Shown: piece after piece, positions 11,481 to 24,375 of the stretch
Position numbering within the stretch: the stretch's first letter is position 1
How the letters are laid out: the number at the start of each line of letters is the position of its first letter
Assembly: GCF_947623445.1 (NCBI RefSeq)
Contig: NC_135248.1
Coordinates: 5,394,977-5,458,976, forward strand
Source: Clavelina lepadiformis
Taxonomy: Eukaryota; Chordata; Ascidiacea; Aplousobranchia; Clavelinidae
DNA: 64,000 nucleotides
Direction of reading: 5' to 3'
Made by a program: the position numbers and the translations under genes
The notes under the pieces: model-generated
The model's input: the letters and a program-made list of their open reading frames with translations, nothing else
The model's database searches: none
What the model was told of the DNA's origin: nothing

Positions 11481-14394
11481 CTGCAAAGTGCACATGTTGT
11501 AAATTATTCGTTAAAATGGTAACGTTTATAAATCCTCTATATTTTTTTTTAAACTATGATAAATTATTTCAATTGCGCAAAATATAGCACTATACAAATT
11601 ACAAACTTGTACACAATACATATATAATAGGTATGTATTTTTATTATAGTATGTATTACAGTAGCCATGGCAGTTACCAACGTAATGAAATATAATAACG
11701 CAAAAGCAGTGCAGTAATCACAAACTTTGCTTTTTAAAAATAAAGACAGGTTTACATTTTTGACCGTAAAACTAAGGGCTATAATTTTGGAACAAGTTGC
11801 AAAATTTACTAAGTTTACGTTAACATTAAATCTCTAATACAGTACTCAAATACAATGCATATTATATCTATTGTAATCAAATTTACTCTGTACACCACCA
11901 ATTAACGCTGCGTAAACCGACTTTTACATAATAAAGTAACCAATCACCAATGCAATAGACAATTTATTGCCAAAAGTTTAATCATTTAATATCACGAATC
12001 TCGTTCCTCGTGTTCGTACAACAGAATGTAAATCGATTCATTTTTGGCCGGACAACAGCCAGACATATGTGCAAATGGAGTATATTGAACGTTTTGAACT
12101 AGCTTTGGTAATGCTACTGATCAGTGTTTTACATAAAAATATGCCCCTCCGGTCTCCTTCATAACAATGTCGCAAAGCTTGAAAATAGTTCGCAACGGTT
12201 CATGGTTGCAAAATAAAACAGTCTTGGCTACATTACAAAGCTTTTTTTGTATTAGCAATCGCACGCAATTCAAGCATTACTGCGTTATGTGTAATTTCGT
12301 CGTCGTCCTCTGTTTTTGTTTTTTCTACGAATCATTGATTACGCATGGAATCACTCTGGGATCAAGTGCGAAGTAAAAACGTAACGCGCTTAACTCACCA
12401 CCGGCAGGCGGAATTAGTTACAAGGAAGTCTTGCAAACGGAGCAGAAAGCTTTTGAAACTAAGTTGTTTTGAACAGCAATAGAAGTTTTAAGTTTAATAA
12501 CTTTGCTCCCACAAGTTATGAAGTTTTACAATAAAAATGGAATAATCGGTTGCCGCAAAACAAAATGCCACATATGTAATGCCTGGAAAAACAACAGAAT
12601 TGCCAACAAACCTTCAATCCCTTTAATGAAAGCTTCATGCAAACCGTTCTTGAAAGCGAAATTTCGTAACCAAGGGTCCATCTCTGCAGTGTGGTGTTTG
12701 AAAAGAAAGTATTACTAGACTTGTGTAAGACATCATCCGCAAAGTTGTCTTTCATTGGTTGGATTGTTGGATACTTCCCAACTTATTTTGAGACTTTTTT
12801 CTTTCCGGCTAAATATTCTCCAGGTCTACCCACTTCTCTCAACTTCCTTTTTTCGTGGCCAGTTAGTTTGCCTGCATGTAATCGTTAGCCGCAATACTTT
12901 ATGCATAGTTCTCCAAAAACTTGGTTTTGTGTGCTAAATCATGAAGCTCTTTATTTGTAGAAACTGTACCAGCTATCAGAATGCAAATTATGCATGCAAT
13001 TCCATTCGACTTTACCACAACCATTTGCGGAAACATGTTCGCGACTCTAGTTTTCGTTACGCTTGTCAAATTGAAAATTACAGGAAGAGATAAAAATTCC
13101 AATTCCCTGGCACAACCTAAAAAATAAAAATTGTCCAAGGAAAGTAAGTCTGGGTGCAAACAACCTCAACCCAGAGATTATGTTTATGTAATTGACCCTA
13201 CCCCAAACTCAAAATGGCATCAAACTTGCTTTACCTCAACACCAAAACACAAACAAGCAAACCTACCTTGAACATTTTTGTTGTGATTGTTAGCCTAGAT
13301 GTCGTATTTTTTTTGAGAAAAGTGAATGAAGTATTCGTAGCACTTGTGTGCGTTGACATTTCCGGATTTATTAAAAAAAGCTTTTACCATTTGGGGAAAA
13401 TAATTTGGGTAATGAAATTTGTAAAAAAATCTTGGCCTACTGTACTTACGTGGAAAAACTTTTAAGTTCCTTCGTCCTTTTACAACCTTGCATTTAGTAA
13501 AAAAACTCATGAAATTATGGCATTGCAGGGATAAGAAAGGTTTTAAACAGTGACGAAATGTCACCATCTAAATATTAATGTGGTGTTTATCGCGGTAACA
13601 GCAATTATTAAGCCGGTAACTCCGACTGTGTCAAGTGGCTGAATATATTACGTGACACGAATGACATTAAGCCACTTGTTTTGCACTTGTAAGGAAGTAA
13701 ACGCCAATCACATCGTACACTGGGTTTTATTTAGCCATCATTGTTTCCAATGCATCGGTGGTGCGTAATTAGCCATGAAAAAGCGTTGCGAACTGTATGT
13801 AGGCAGGTTTATGGTACTTGGACCAAAATAAGGCGTGGGGAGTGTTTTTTTGGACGAAAGTGGCATTTTATTAGTCAATGATGAAAATTGTGGACTATTA
13901 TCAGTCACTATTTTTTCCTGTGTATTCTATCAGTTAAAAGTGGTTTGAGCTCGTTTAGACAAACTGATATTGGCCGACGAATACCTTCAATGAAAAACTT
14001 TACCGAGATACAAAAATATATTTTGCTTTATTTTAATCTGTTGGTTGGTGTGTTCAATGCCAGTAAAATTACCTGGTTACTGTGACTAATGTAAATGGAA
14101 AATCATAAAAAGTCAACAAATAGATAAAAGCTGGAAAAACTTGTAATGCACACTGAACAAGTTTAAACAAATGTTTAAATACTAAACAAAACTTTAAAAT
14201 TTTACGCAAATGCAAAACAAAGTATGAATGCAACATTCACGAAACACTTTTTATTAAGCAATTGAATCCAACCCTTCATAAACAAGCCTACAAAAATGGT
14301 TCATCGTTTTTATTAGAAGGTTGTAATTAATATGCTTACCTCACGCCCGTAATTACTTGCGTTTCACTAACCTTAGTGCAAGTTCCGATTGTCA
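11481..14394. other. Noncoding stretch, no gene recognised
   Basis: AT-rich. A hairpin with CAAGTGGCT at about 13638 and AGCCACTTG at about 13672 is visible. Several short frames on the minus strand (12.9-13.6 kb) have no support. Confidence 0.4.
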
Positions 14395-14585
14395 CACATT
14401 TTTTATTTGTTGTTTTGGTTTTTTGTTTCATTTTGCCTAACTTTAACTCTTCACCAGGTTCACTGGTTAGAAGCAAGCATCGTTAGTGCCTTGCGTAAGG
14501 GCATTACAATGGCATGAAAAGGTATCGAACGTAAGCCGCGTTATTGCAAGCCCAATGCTCTAATCACTCAGCTACCCGGCCCAAC
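14395..14585 (-). repeat. tRNA-derived SINE (tRNA-Ala-like head)
   Basis: Minus strand, 14585 down to about 14511, reads as a tRNA-like sequence: GGGTAGCTGAGTGATTAGAG (A-box region), an arm with TTGCAA giving a TGC anticodon, and a B-box-like GTTCGATACC. The tRNA fold is imperfect at its ends, and unrelated sequence follows to about 14395, so a SINE head is more likely than a working tRNA gene. Confidence 0.55.
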
Positions 14586-15104
14586 CGAACTTTAGAGGAA
14601 ACACATACCACATATCAATATTTTATGATCCAAACAATAAAAATGCAGCCAAATCACCTGCAAACTAAACTTTTAAAGTATATAGGTTTTGAAGTGAAAC
14701 TTTTAAAATGAGTTTTTAATCTGTTGTCTTTACAGCTCTTTAGACGTGTAACTTGAAAGTTACTGCATTTTTGCAGAGTTTTGTCTATTTCAGTTAAGGA
14801 GGTTAAGTGAAGCTTGTAGGCGCAGCGCAGCCTGAAAACTATTGTATGTAGATTTTTGGAGAGAAATGGGTTGCATTTAATTCTTTTAACTATATACTTC
14901 TGTCATAAAAATTATCCGTAACTACCGGTACTCTTAAACGTTCAGTCTCAGAAGTCACTTTTCAGCTTATTAGTAGCTTTTACACATCGGTATTGCGATT
15001 AAGTTGTGCAGTGCACGCTTATCTTTTACAGGCAGCTATTACTGTATTAAGGTTTCTGTGACTAAAATAATTAATAAGGTGTTGATTGTAGTTGGCTGTG
15101 AAAG

Positions 15105-18100
15105 ATGATGAACCCAAGAGACAGAGATCCAGTAGATTATGAACGATCTGTTCGTTCAGTTTTTGGTAAATACTAATTAGGCTTATTACTTTTTATGCTT
15201 AAGTATACACTCAAATTCAAGGTTTATCAAAAAAATAAGATGACTAGATGTGCTGTGGCCTGTCTGTGTCATATTTTGCTGATTAATTTTTGAGTGATAT
15301 TTACGAATATTATGGAATGAATTTATCTGGCGTAAAATAAAACAAATTTAAAACTAGGCTGTAATTGTATTATTATTTTTAAGTCATTATGGTCAAACGT
15401 CCTAAATCGGGCGCACACAGATTTGTCCACAAAAAATGCGCACAGGTCACTATAAAAACACAAACAAAAAATAAATTATCGTCTTTGATGTCCTTTTGTT
15501 GACCTATCTTTCATCTAACCAATATAAACGAATATAAACTTTTTCAACATTTAATCAGTTATATTATGTCATGTCAAGATCTCTCATTTTACTTTAAGGG
15601 CATATATATATATATATATATATTAATTTAATACAATTTTAAACCAGTTAGTTTTGCTGGGGGGAAATATGAAATAATTAAATATATATCTATAGTTGGT
15701 TACTTTTCAATTCAGAAGTATCAATGTTCCTTGGTTCACTGGTGTGAACAGCCAATGCAAATATTGCCCAGAAGTGGATTCTGATGAAAAAACAATTCAA
15801 CAAAAATCAGCTATCTGACTTCATTGCTGTCAGTTTTCAGAACCTAGGAGAAATAACAATGTTGAAAAAGTTATAAAATGATCGCCATGTTATCCTTGTT
15901 ATTTCATAGTAGTATATAATATGTAAAATTGGAGTTATAGCTTTTTTGAATTACTGTCTACGATATCATACTTAACTAGGATGAATATCAACTCGACAGA
16001 AGTTATAAACAGACTGATAGTATTACGAGAATTTGTTCTGGTGTAAACCAGATAAAATTGCAAAAATTCTGCTTGATTTTTGTTATCAGCTCTGTCTTGT
16101 TCATCCCTGGAAATGCCTGTGTCCTATGGTTAAAATACATGCTTAGGTAATTATATATACATATTTTTTTAGTGGGAAATATCCCTTATGAAGCAAGTGA
16201 AGAGCAGCTAAAAGATATTTTTAATGAAGTCGGCACTGTTGTTAGCTTCCGGTAAATATCGATTTCTATGCTTCTGTTGATTGAAAATTATTTTTGTGAG
16301 TAAACTAAAGTTATGTTCGTTTGTTTCATCATTCTATGTTGCTCGGTTTCTTTGTTTATTGTTTGAAACACAGTGAAAGCTCATTACTTTGAATTTGTTT
16401 ATTAACACTAGAAGGACGGGGCGCGTCAATTGACGCATTTTCAACCTAAGTGCATCTATAACTTTTAAGTGGGGCATCGCACAACCGTGATATTTCCTGA
16501 CTTTTCCTACATTAGTGTTAGGTAACTAACCCATGAATATGAAGTTTTTATTTTACCGGTAGAGATAATTAACGTGGTCACTACCTAGAAGGACGGGGCG
16601 CGTCAATTGACGCATTGTTACTTCACACTACAAAAACCAGTTCTCGCAATAGAGAGCAATGTTTTGTTTCTGCTGATAATTACAGGTTTATCGAATTAGG
16701 CCACAGCTGCCAGCACAGGGGTGTAACAAACGTGTTGACAAACTATGCAAGTCGACTTTTCCGCAAAACAGAGTAGTTTCGTCACAAGCGCAGCCTAATA
16801 TCGGAATTTTTGAAGTTTATCGAAGCGTAAGTGTAGTAAGAGTTTCTTAGTTAGATAAATTAGATGAATTAGATAAATTCGTCGGGTCGGTGGTTGCTCG
16901 TGGCGTGACAGGAGGGCGCAATTTCCCTGTGAAGAGTTTGTGGGGGAATTCGTGGGGATGTCCGATGTTTTCCCAAACCATGGCAAGAGACAGGTTTCTT
17001 GAGCTCATACGATTCCTTCGCTTCGATCTGAAGACGGAAAGGCGTAGGAATCTATTGCATGATAAATTTGCACTCGCTTCACAACTTTGGAACAGTTTTA
17101 TATCAATCTGCCAAAAAGCACTCATTCCACAGTGGAAGATAACTGTGGATGAGCAACTATTGCCGTGTAAGGCACGCTGCAAGTTCATCCAATATATGGC
17201 CAATAAACCAGACAAGTTTGGTCTAAAATTCTGGCTGACAGTTGACGTCGAAAACAAATATTTATTCAACGGTTTTCCTTACGTTGGAAAAGATGACGCA
17301 AGGAGCCCCCAAAGGAGTGTGCCCACCGACGTTGTACTGAAACTCATGGCTCCGCTTTTTCAAAGAGGTTACAACGTCACTTGCGATAATTTTTTCACCT
17401 CACTTGACCTGGCGTTGCGACTTGCGGAAAAGAAGTGCAGCCTCGTAGGGACAATGCGCCAGAACAGGAGAGAAGTCCCGAAAGAGTGCAAGAAGAAAAA
17501 GGAGTTACGTGAAACAGAAGTGTTTAGGCACGACGGCTTGTATTTTCAATGCGATTGCTTTTGTTAATTAAAATGGACATAGCGGACATGCGATAGAAGT
17601 AGTTTTTTCGGAGCAACAGCACAGTTTTCTCAACAAAAAACGTTAGATTTGCGCCGTTTTGACCTTTTGCGTCAATTGACGCACTCCGTCCTTCTAGGTA
17701 TACGAAAATTGCCGTCCTTCTAGTGTTAATATTATTAAATTTTTACATTACATTGCCAGTTCCAGAAAATTGCCTGATAAAATGCATCTAACATGATAAT
17801 CATAACTTGAAGCTCTTTAAGTTTTTTTCAAGTGTCAATCATTCATTGTATAGTAAACGCTGCAATAATTCTCTTTGTTAATGTGCTGTTATAGGCTATA
17901 AATATCAAACAGTATTGTTTTGCTAACGATCCATTCTATAGTATAATGCCGCTTTAGCCAAAAACTCTGACATGGACTTTTGTGTATAACATTTCAAAAC
18001 TCGAATCAAGGTTGCCACCACCCTGTAGTTAAAGCCAAAAACTAGGGGCGGATTGATACGAATCCACACCCGTATATATTTTCCCAATATCGCTTCCGCC

Positions 18101-21100
18101 TAAAGATTCAAGTGAACACAAATACTAATAATGGCGAACCCGTATGCAATATTACTTACGAATTTAATAACTTTGGTGAAAAATGATGATCTATTTTCCT
18201 GACTATGCTAAACTGAAGTCAACATTACATACTGAAAGTCATTTGCTTAAGCTTTTTGCTTTTCAAATCGCCATTTTATCATTAATTTTTAGCAATTATG
18301 TCACCTTGCAAGCAAGGTTTGGCAACGTTTTGATGAAATTTTATTGTTTGGTGCAGATACGAATATACTCGGGATTTGTTCATGTCAATCTATATGATAT
18401 TCGGATTCGCACTTAAACCTGAATAATCGTTCTCACGGCGTATCCCTAATAAAAACTGTAGCAATAGTAGAAAGAAACGTGAACAATTACAAATAGTGAT
18501 ATAAAGTGATATAAAAGCCGTTAAACTATTTAAGTTACTCTAGAAAGACTATGGTACATTATTATGATAAGTTGATAAGCTAGTAGTAGAAGGAGGTTAG
18601 CCTGGGCAGGGCTACGATTGCTGGGCTGAAGAGATTGTAACAGTAAGTTATACCATTCTCACAACGTATTGCACCAATTTTCGAACAAACAACACCCTTT
18701 TTTCAAAATAATTTAGAAGAAAAATTTACCATTATTTGATTGTTCAACTGCCTGTATTATCCTCTAGTCACTTTTTATGGGTAATTGTTGCCCATTATAC
18801 GAACTTCTTATTACTTTATGTAATTTAATTGGTTTCTTAAAGTTAATCAGCTTTTGCTGTCCTTGACTTCTATACCAAAGGTGGGCAAACTGCGGCTCAC
18901 CGACATGTTTTTGGTGACTTTTCTGGCTGTATAGTAATATCCACTATTGTTCATTATAATCCATGCATTGTTTACTGTATTTGTGTTGATACTACTGATT
19001 TTTTGACTCGCTACTCTTTCGCAGTTTTCCGCATGTGACTCTTTCATTGAACAAGTTAGCCCACCCTTGTTCTACACACTTAGAAGTAGAATTCGCTTCA
19101 TATGACCATTTTGGTACGGTCCTAAATTTTGCCACACATATATAAATTCTCTGTCACTATGAACCAGTCATCAGATATTACGACCATTTCCATCTTTTTA
19201 AGTTTTTTTCTCAATTTTTCGTGTCAATTATTATGCAACTTGACAGTGGCAATTGTGCCATGTGTATTATCATTGTGCCACTATTATTATCACGTACAGA
19301 CATTCACTTTGATAATGTTGTTTAATGTTATGAAATAAATGATGAATTTGTCAGTTTGTACCTAACTGTATCGATCCTGGTGTGGTTAAATATTACAGTA
19401 GCAGTTTCATTACGGTTATTATGACCAAAATGGTCTGGTCCCAAGGTGGTCATTTTAAGCGGAGTCTACTGTTTATCAAGATATCTTTAATGATTACATT
19501 TTGAATAATTTTTTATTATTTTAGGCTTGTTTTTGACCGGGAATCTGGAAAACCTAAGGGATATGGGTTTGCTGAATATCAGGACCAAGAAACAGCTATG
19601 AGCGCCATGAGAAATTTAAATGGTCGAGAACTACATGGGCGTTCTTTGAGAGTTGATCATGCAACCAGTGAAAAGAATAGAAATAATTTTCAGGTAACCG
19701 CTGCTTTTTAATCCTGCTGATTAAAAGCTGGATAGTCTGATAGATAAGATAGTACACATCTTCGTTTTCTGGTTCAATAACTATCAACGAGTAACTAGAA
19801 AAGGGCTGGTTTGGCAAAAGCACTGTTCAGTGTTTCAGATTATTTTGTTGAAGTCTGGTATAGCTGGCAAGTCCAGCAGAGTTTTGAAGATTAAGTTAGT
19901 CACCTGCAGTCACTTTTAAAAGTATCAAATCACCAATGTAACAACTCTTGCTATTTATTACATCACGCTTTCATTGGTATATGCTGTTGCACCATATTTT
20001 TTTTCTAAGGTGCATGGTTTCAATACAGTTGTAGCTTAGTTTCACAGCAGAGTTTCCAGTGCTCAAATTCTTGTTTTCACTGTGTATTGGTTTCTTTAAG
20101 TGAATGAATTTTTTCTGTACTTAATTTCTGTGCACATATATAGTAAAACCGCTGTGTACCTTGTAGTTGATTATTACCAATATATTATGTTTCCACCTCC
20201 TATCAAAAAAGCCTAAACTTAAACCCAAAAGTTTGGTAGATTGCATTTTCACTCATGTGTCATCATATTTAAAAAGATAACCATGTAACGAACTCCAGTT
20301 TTATTACATCTGTCTTACTTTGTCTTTAATAACAAGGTACTTTAGCATACTTAAAACTTTTATGCATATAAATTTGCCGGTAGTAGCATCCAATTTCATA
20401 AACTTCCCACTGCTAAATGGCGTTGTAGTGCTTACTTTTGTCCAAAAAAATATTTTATGCAAGGAAAAGGTAACAATACTTTCCATTTTAATTTGCTTTA
20501 ATGCAAAAAACTTGTATATCAAGCAGACCAGTTCATTGTAGTTCTTTTCTCATGCAAAAAAGACAAGGTCCTTGGAGCAAGCTAGTTTCCCATAATTTGC
20601 GATATCTCGCTAGAGTTTTTAAATCCTTTCTGACCTACCAATCTTTACAATAAAGTGAAGTTTTCATTCGATTGTGTAAAAAATTATTTGTACTTTTTTT
20701 TTTGTTTTAATTTATTTTTATGTTGATGGTTTGATTTACCTTTAGTTTCATTTTACACTTGTAATAGGTACTTTTACAAGTTGTTTTTATCCCAAGAGTT
20801 GCAACTTGTCAGTAATAAAATTTAAATATAATTACAGTAGAAGTCGCCAGTTTGCCTAAGTTGCCGCCTATCACTCGGTCCCGGCGGAAATCTTATTATA
20901 TTCTGTAGTATCAAGTTGGCTAAGCCGTTTTCGCCTAACTTGTCTATTCACATGACTTGCCACCGTTTCCGCTACTGTAACCAAAATGATTCGCATAAGT
21001 AGTCAGGCCTTTAAAACACTTTGTCAACGTAATTACATGGCAAACTTAATCTGCTATGACTACACTACAGCTGTATCGTTCAGCTGTTTGCGAACCATGT

Positions 21101-24100
21101 TAAAGTAAAACACAACCTTATTGTATGTCACAATGTACATTTATGAAGGACCCGGAAACCTTGTCATTTTAGACAGTTTTAGTTTTCCTTCTGTTAGCTC
21201 ATGCTACAGCCAGGTGTTTAGCGGCCTAGCCAGAGATTACAGAATGATGATGAGAATAAAACTAGCTATAGTGCAGAGAGAATATTGTTTTTATAATGCT
21301 GTTTTGCTTTTGCTATCGAGCGGAGAGCCGTCTCCTGTCCTCAGAAAACCATCAAGCAGGTTATCATTGTAGCAGCCTAGGCTGTTAGAAACACGGTAGC
21401 GCCTGTTAAGTAGATTTAGGCTAGAAAGCTGTTCTATGTACAAAATTAAAATCTTAATATCTCGAAAAGTTTTAACCAAAAACAATTTACAGAGCTTTTA
21501 ATCTAAATGTATTACCTCAAAAAATGCAGTAAAAAATTTGATTTTGTGTTGTTTGCCTAAGTTGCCACTTTTTTCTGCTCCCCTTGAGGTGGCAACTTAG
21601 GCAAATTATATTGTACAATTTTCATCATACATTTACAATGTTATCACATGTGCAGCCAATCTTCTTTCATAAATTAGAATGATTGTACACACTTTCTTCC
21701 ATATATTACCACAGTAGACACAGTAGTAAACAAAGCCAGACATCAAATAATAGAATAAAATAACTAAATTGTATTGATCATTGGATATTCCAGTGTGTGC
21801 ATACCTATTATTACCCAGAATTCAACTCCTTGATAAATGAAAATTTTTAACATATAGGAGGAAGTTGATAATTTCCGTGCAATGGGGCCACCTACAGAAT
21901 CCGAATATGGGGAACCCACAACATCCCAAGATGCTCCAGAAGCAATTAGCAAAGCTGTTGCTAGTCTTCCACCTGAACAGATGTTTGAGTTGATGAAGCA
22001 AATGAAGGTTTATTCATCTGTTACATTTTAACATATGCAGAAAATTATATGTTAGATAAGTTATGTATACTGACTTTACAGACATTCCAAAATTTTATTC
22101 TTTTAATCAACTTTTTGGCACTTGTGGTATAAAATGGTCGTGTGTAAGTTTGTCTGTCGGTATAGTTTCGGAAATATTTTTTTCAATTAAGTAGTTTTAA
22201 ATTTTTGCAGCAATGTATTCAAAACAATCCTGTTGAAGCTCGCAATATGCTCCTGCAAAATCCTCAGCTTGCATATGCACTTTTGCAAGCACAAGTGGTT
22301 ATGAGAATTGTGGACCCAGAAATCGCTATGGTACGTTATTTTTTTAAAGCCTCCTGTCCAAAGTGTTTTTTCCTTTTCATAGTGATTTTAATATCCCCAA
22401 CTTTAGTTGGTTGCTTTAACTCAAACAGAGCTTGATCATGTCCGGTGGCTTGTATACCTGTAATAATCATACTCACTAACAGCTAATTTCAGTCATTATT
22501 CAACTACCATTTACGTCACACTGCAGCATATAAACGTTATCAGATCAGTTATTTTTTATTTCATTTCAATTTCTTGTTGGCACTATGAAAATCTATGCAG
22601 AATAAAAAAAATTTTGCTTGTTTGTTGAAAAATTGTATTGCGTAGATATTTTAAAGTATACAACTTAAAGCCAAAAGTAAGTTATTGATGTGATTTGGTC
22701 CATAAAAAGAGGTCATGAAACTAAATTCAGTTGATTGTTGTGCTTGGCCAAAAGCCAAAAACTTAAATATTTTATGGTTTTACAGAAAATGTTACATCGT
22801 CAAAATCCTGTTCAGCCACTGATTCCTGCTGGGGATGTGCCTCCAAGGGATCTAAGTCGAGTACGTTCCATTGTTCATGTTATGTTATCACAGTTGCTTT
22901 AACCAATCGAAAAAAGTTTTGATTTTAGAAGAAAAACAATAGAATTTTTGAAGTAATATATTTTATCCAAGTAACTATAAAACTGCATAGCAGGCCAAGA
23001 AGGAATATTTGCACCCAAATAAATGTGTTATTATTATTATGTTGTTATAATCTCATTTCCTAGGATACGAGAGCAAATGGCAGTTCATTGCCTGGACTTG
23101 GAGGATTCTCTGGAGAAAGGTCCATGAGGGAAGATAGCCATGGCAGAGATCTGCCAATGGATATGGACAGGTGGTTACTTGTTATCACTGATTGTGTTTT
23201 ATTAATTTGAAAGTAGCTTGTTTTCTTTACACTCTACCTAAAAGATCAGTTGCAATTGGGTAAAAATGTTTTATTCCAGGGGTGAAAGATTACCACCAAG
23301 GAGAATGGATGTTGACCCACCTAATGTTGAGCGTATCCCAGTGGATCAGGGTATGAAGGACCCACTTGATAGACATGTGGATCGCCATCTTCCACCACAT
23401 ATGGAACATCAGCGATCTAGAAGTCCACCAAGATTTCATAGAGGCACTGGTGAGTTCTGTTTAGTGTCGTTGACTTGTTCAGTTATATTTAATTATTTAT
23501 AAACTATACTGGCGTTTATATTTTGTACGAAATAAGTAGTTGCAATTGTCGCATTTATGAACGTTATTATTACAGAACCAAGAGATATGGGATATCAAGA
23601 TAGGGGACCACCGATGGACCGGGGACCTCCAATGGATCATGTTCTGCCAAGAGATATGGACAGGGGAAGACCAGTAGAACATGGTAGATCTTCCGTGGAT
23701 CGAGGAATGTCACCAAGAGATCTTCCAGGTGGTCCACCAATGGAAAGAAGAGGTTTGTTGGAACGCCCTGGTCATGTGGATCCACGTGGCAGTACTCCTA
23801 TTGATCAGAATGATCCAAGAAGAGGAAGAGCTAGGGATGAACCTCCAACTAATGATCAAGACCAAGAAAAAGTAGGATTTGCAATTCCTAGCTAAAACTA
23901 ACTAATTGTTCAAATTGACCTTGTTTGTGATAAGTGGTCTTGGGTGCGACACCACTTACACTCTGTGCAATGTATTATACCTTTGCTGGAACTATTCCAC
24001 CACACAAGATATACTGTAGTTTGCAAAATTTCAAATTTCATGATTGTTTCTTACTCTGATGAGTTTTGAGTTAGTTGTGGGAATTGTACCGAATAAAACT

Positions 24101-24375
24101 GAACGAGTTGTTGATACTGTGTAGTTAAATTTTCCTTAAAATGACTCACAATGTAACCGCTAGTTATCTGCAAAATAAACAAAGTGCAGAATTTGCTGAA
24201 ATTTATTAAATTTACTTCAATATTTCCACCTAATAGCACTGTTTTTGTTTATCTGCAGGCGGCCTTGATCATGCAGGTTCTGCAGTTGACTCCAGAACAA
24301 ATAAAGATGCTTCCTGAAGAGCAGCGACGCAGCATACTTGCTCTGAAAGACCAGCTGCAGGGAGGTAGATCATAA
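15105..24375 (+). CDS. CSTF2: Cleavage stimulation factor subunit 2 (CstF-64)
   Basis: Ten exons: 15105-15165, 16173-16251, 19525-19693, 21858-22007, 22211-22330, 22786-22860, 23064-23170, 23280-23449, 23576-23871 and 24259-24375, all phase-consistent, 447 residues. CstF-64 binds the GU-rich element downstream of the cleavage site during mRNA 3'-end formation. The RRM has RNP2 VFVGNI and RNP1 KGYGFAEY. The hinge (CstF-77/symplekin binding) includes [20 protein letters not shown] and [20 protein letters not shown]. Then comes a Gly/Pro/Arg/Asp-rich linker with [11 protein letters not shown], and the C-terminal three-helix domain [19 protein letters not shown] that contacts Pcf11. It is shorter than the human protein (about 577 residues) and lacks the MEARA-type repeats. 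MM at the start are both in frame; the first is chosen. Intron 2 (3.3 kb) holds a piggyBac relic and two MITEs. Confidence 0.96.
15390..15521 (+). repeat. Dispersed repeat R3, solo left end
   Basis: About 130 bases in CSTF2 intron 1 that match 37026-37154 with roughly ten differences. Begins TGGTCAAACGTCCTAAATCG, the terminal inverted repeat of the element at 37026-39292. No right end is seen here, so it is a truncated copy. Confidence 0.75.
15602..15624 (+). repeat. (TA)n microsatellite
   Basis: About eleven TA units in intron 1 of CSTF2. Confidence 0.9.
16406..17725 (+). mobile_element. piggyBac element, internally deleted
   Basis: Flanked by TTAA at 16402-16405 and 17726-17729, the piggyBac target site. 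Ends are CACTAGAAGGACGG and its exact inverse CCGTCCTTCTAGTG. The first block (CTAGAAGGACGGGGCGCGTC) is repeated at about 16586, and an inverse of it lies at about 17667-17698. Each block contains the 14-bp perfect palindrome GCGTCAATTGACGC, a candidate transposase-binding site. Total 1320 bases, far shorter than autonomous piggyBac elements, with a partial transposase inside. Sits in CSTF2 intron 2 in the same orientation as the gene. Confidence 0.93.
16890..17567 (+). pseudogene. piggyBac transposase fragment (DDE_Tnp_1_7)
   Basis: A 225-residue open frame, against about 500-600 for full piggyBac transposases. Family motifs: [38 protein letters not shown] with the first catalytic Asp, [11 protein letters not shown], and [15 protein letters not shown] with the second catalytic Asp. 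It ends soon after [14 protein letters not shown], so the region carrying the third Asp and the C-terminal Cys-rich domain are missing, as is most of the N-terminal domain. Cannot be an active transposase on its own. Recognition of the family is firm. Confidence 0.92.
18876..19069. mobile_element. hAT MITE
   Basis: A 194-base element with ends CAAAGGTGGGCAAACT and AGTTAGCCCACCCTTG, flanked by an 8-bp duplication TTCTATAC / TTCTACAC (18868-18875 and 19070-19077; one mismatch). The terminal block GGTGGGCAAACTGCGGCTC also occurs (inverse, one change) at about 60014-60036 near the hAT transposase. In CSTF2 intron 2. Confidence 0.8.
19083..19471. mobile_element. pogo/Tigger-like MITE relic
   Basis: Left side has AGTAGAATTCGCTT followed by TGACCATTTTGG. 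The right side inverted reads CAGTAGACTCCGCTTAAAAT then GACCACCTTGGGACC and GACCATTTTGG. The CAGTAG..CCGCTT..GGGACC pattern is typical of pogo-type termini. Degraded; lies in CSTF2 intron 2. Confidence 0.6.
20838..20980. mobile_element. Small TA-flanked palindromic MITE
   Basis: Begins TA-CAGTAGAAGTCGCC and closes with CCGTTTCCGCTACTG-TA, so TA is duplicated and the ends are partial inverted repeats. Internal blocks TTTGCCTAAGTTGCC and its inverse-like CGCCTAACTTG add symmetry. In CSTF2 intron 3. Confidence 0.55.
21552..21605. repeat. Intronic hairpin with TTTGCCTAAGTTGCC arms
   Basis: TTTGCCTAAGTTGCCAC and its inverse GTGGCAACTTAGGCAAA are separated by about 18 bases. The arm core is the same as the block at about 20853, so this is likely another copy or the far end of the same element family. 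Confidence 0.7.

Noticed and set aside
12899-13567. Minus-strand open segments, one with a splice-like start and a hydrophobic stretch (IACIICILIAGTV)
   Set aside because: Short, no recognised domain and no phase-consistent partner exon.
14511-14585. Working tRNA-Ala gene
   Set aside because: A and B boxes are present but acceptor arms do not pair well and extra repeat-like sequence follows; called a SINE head.
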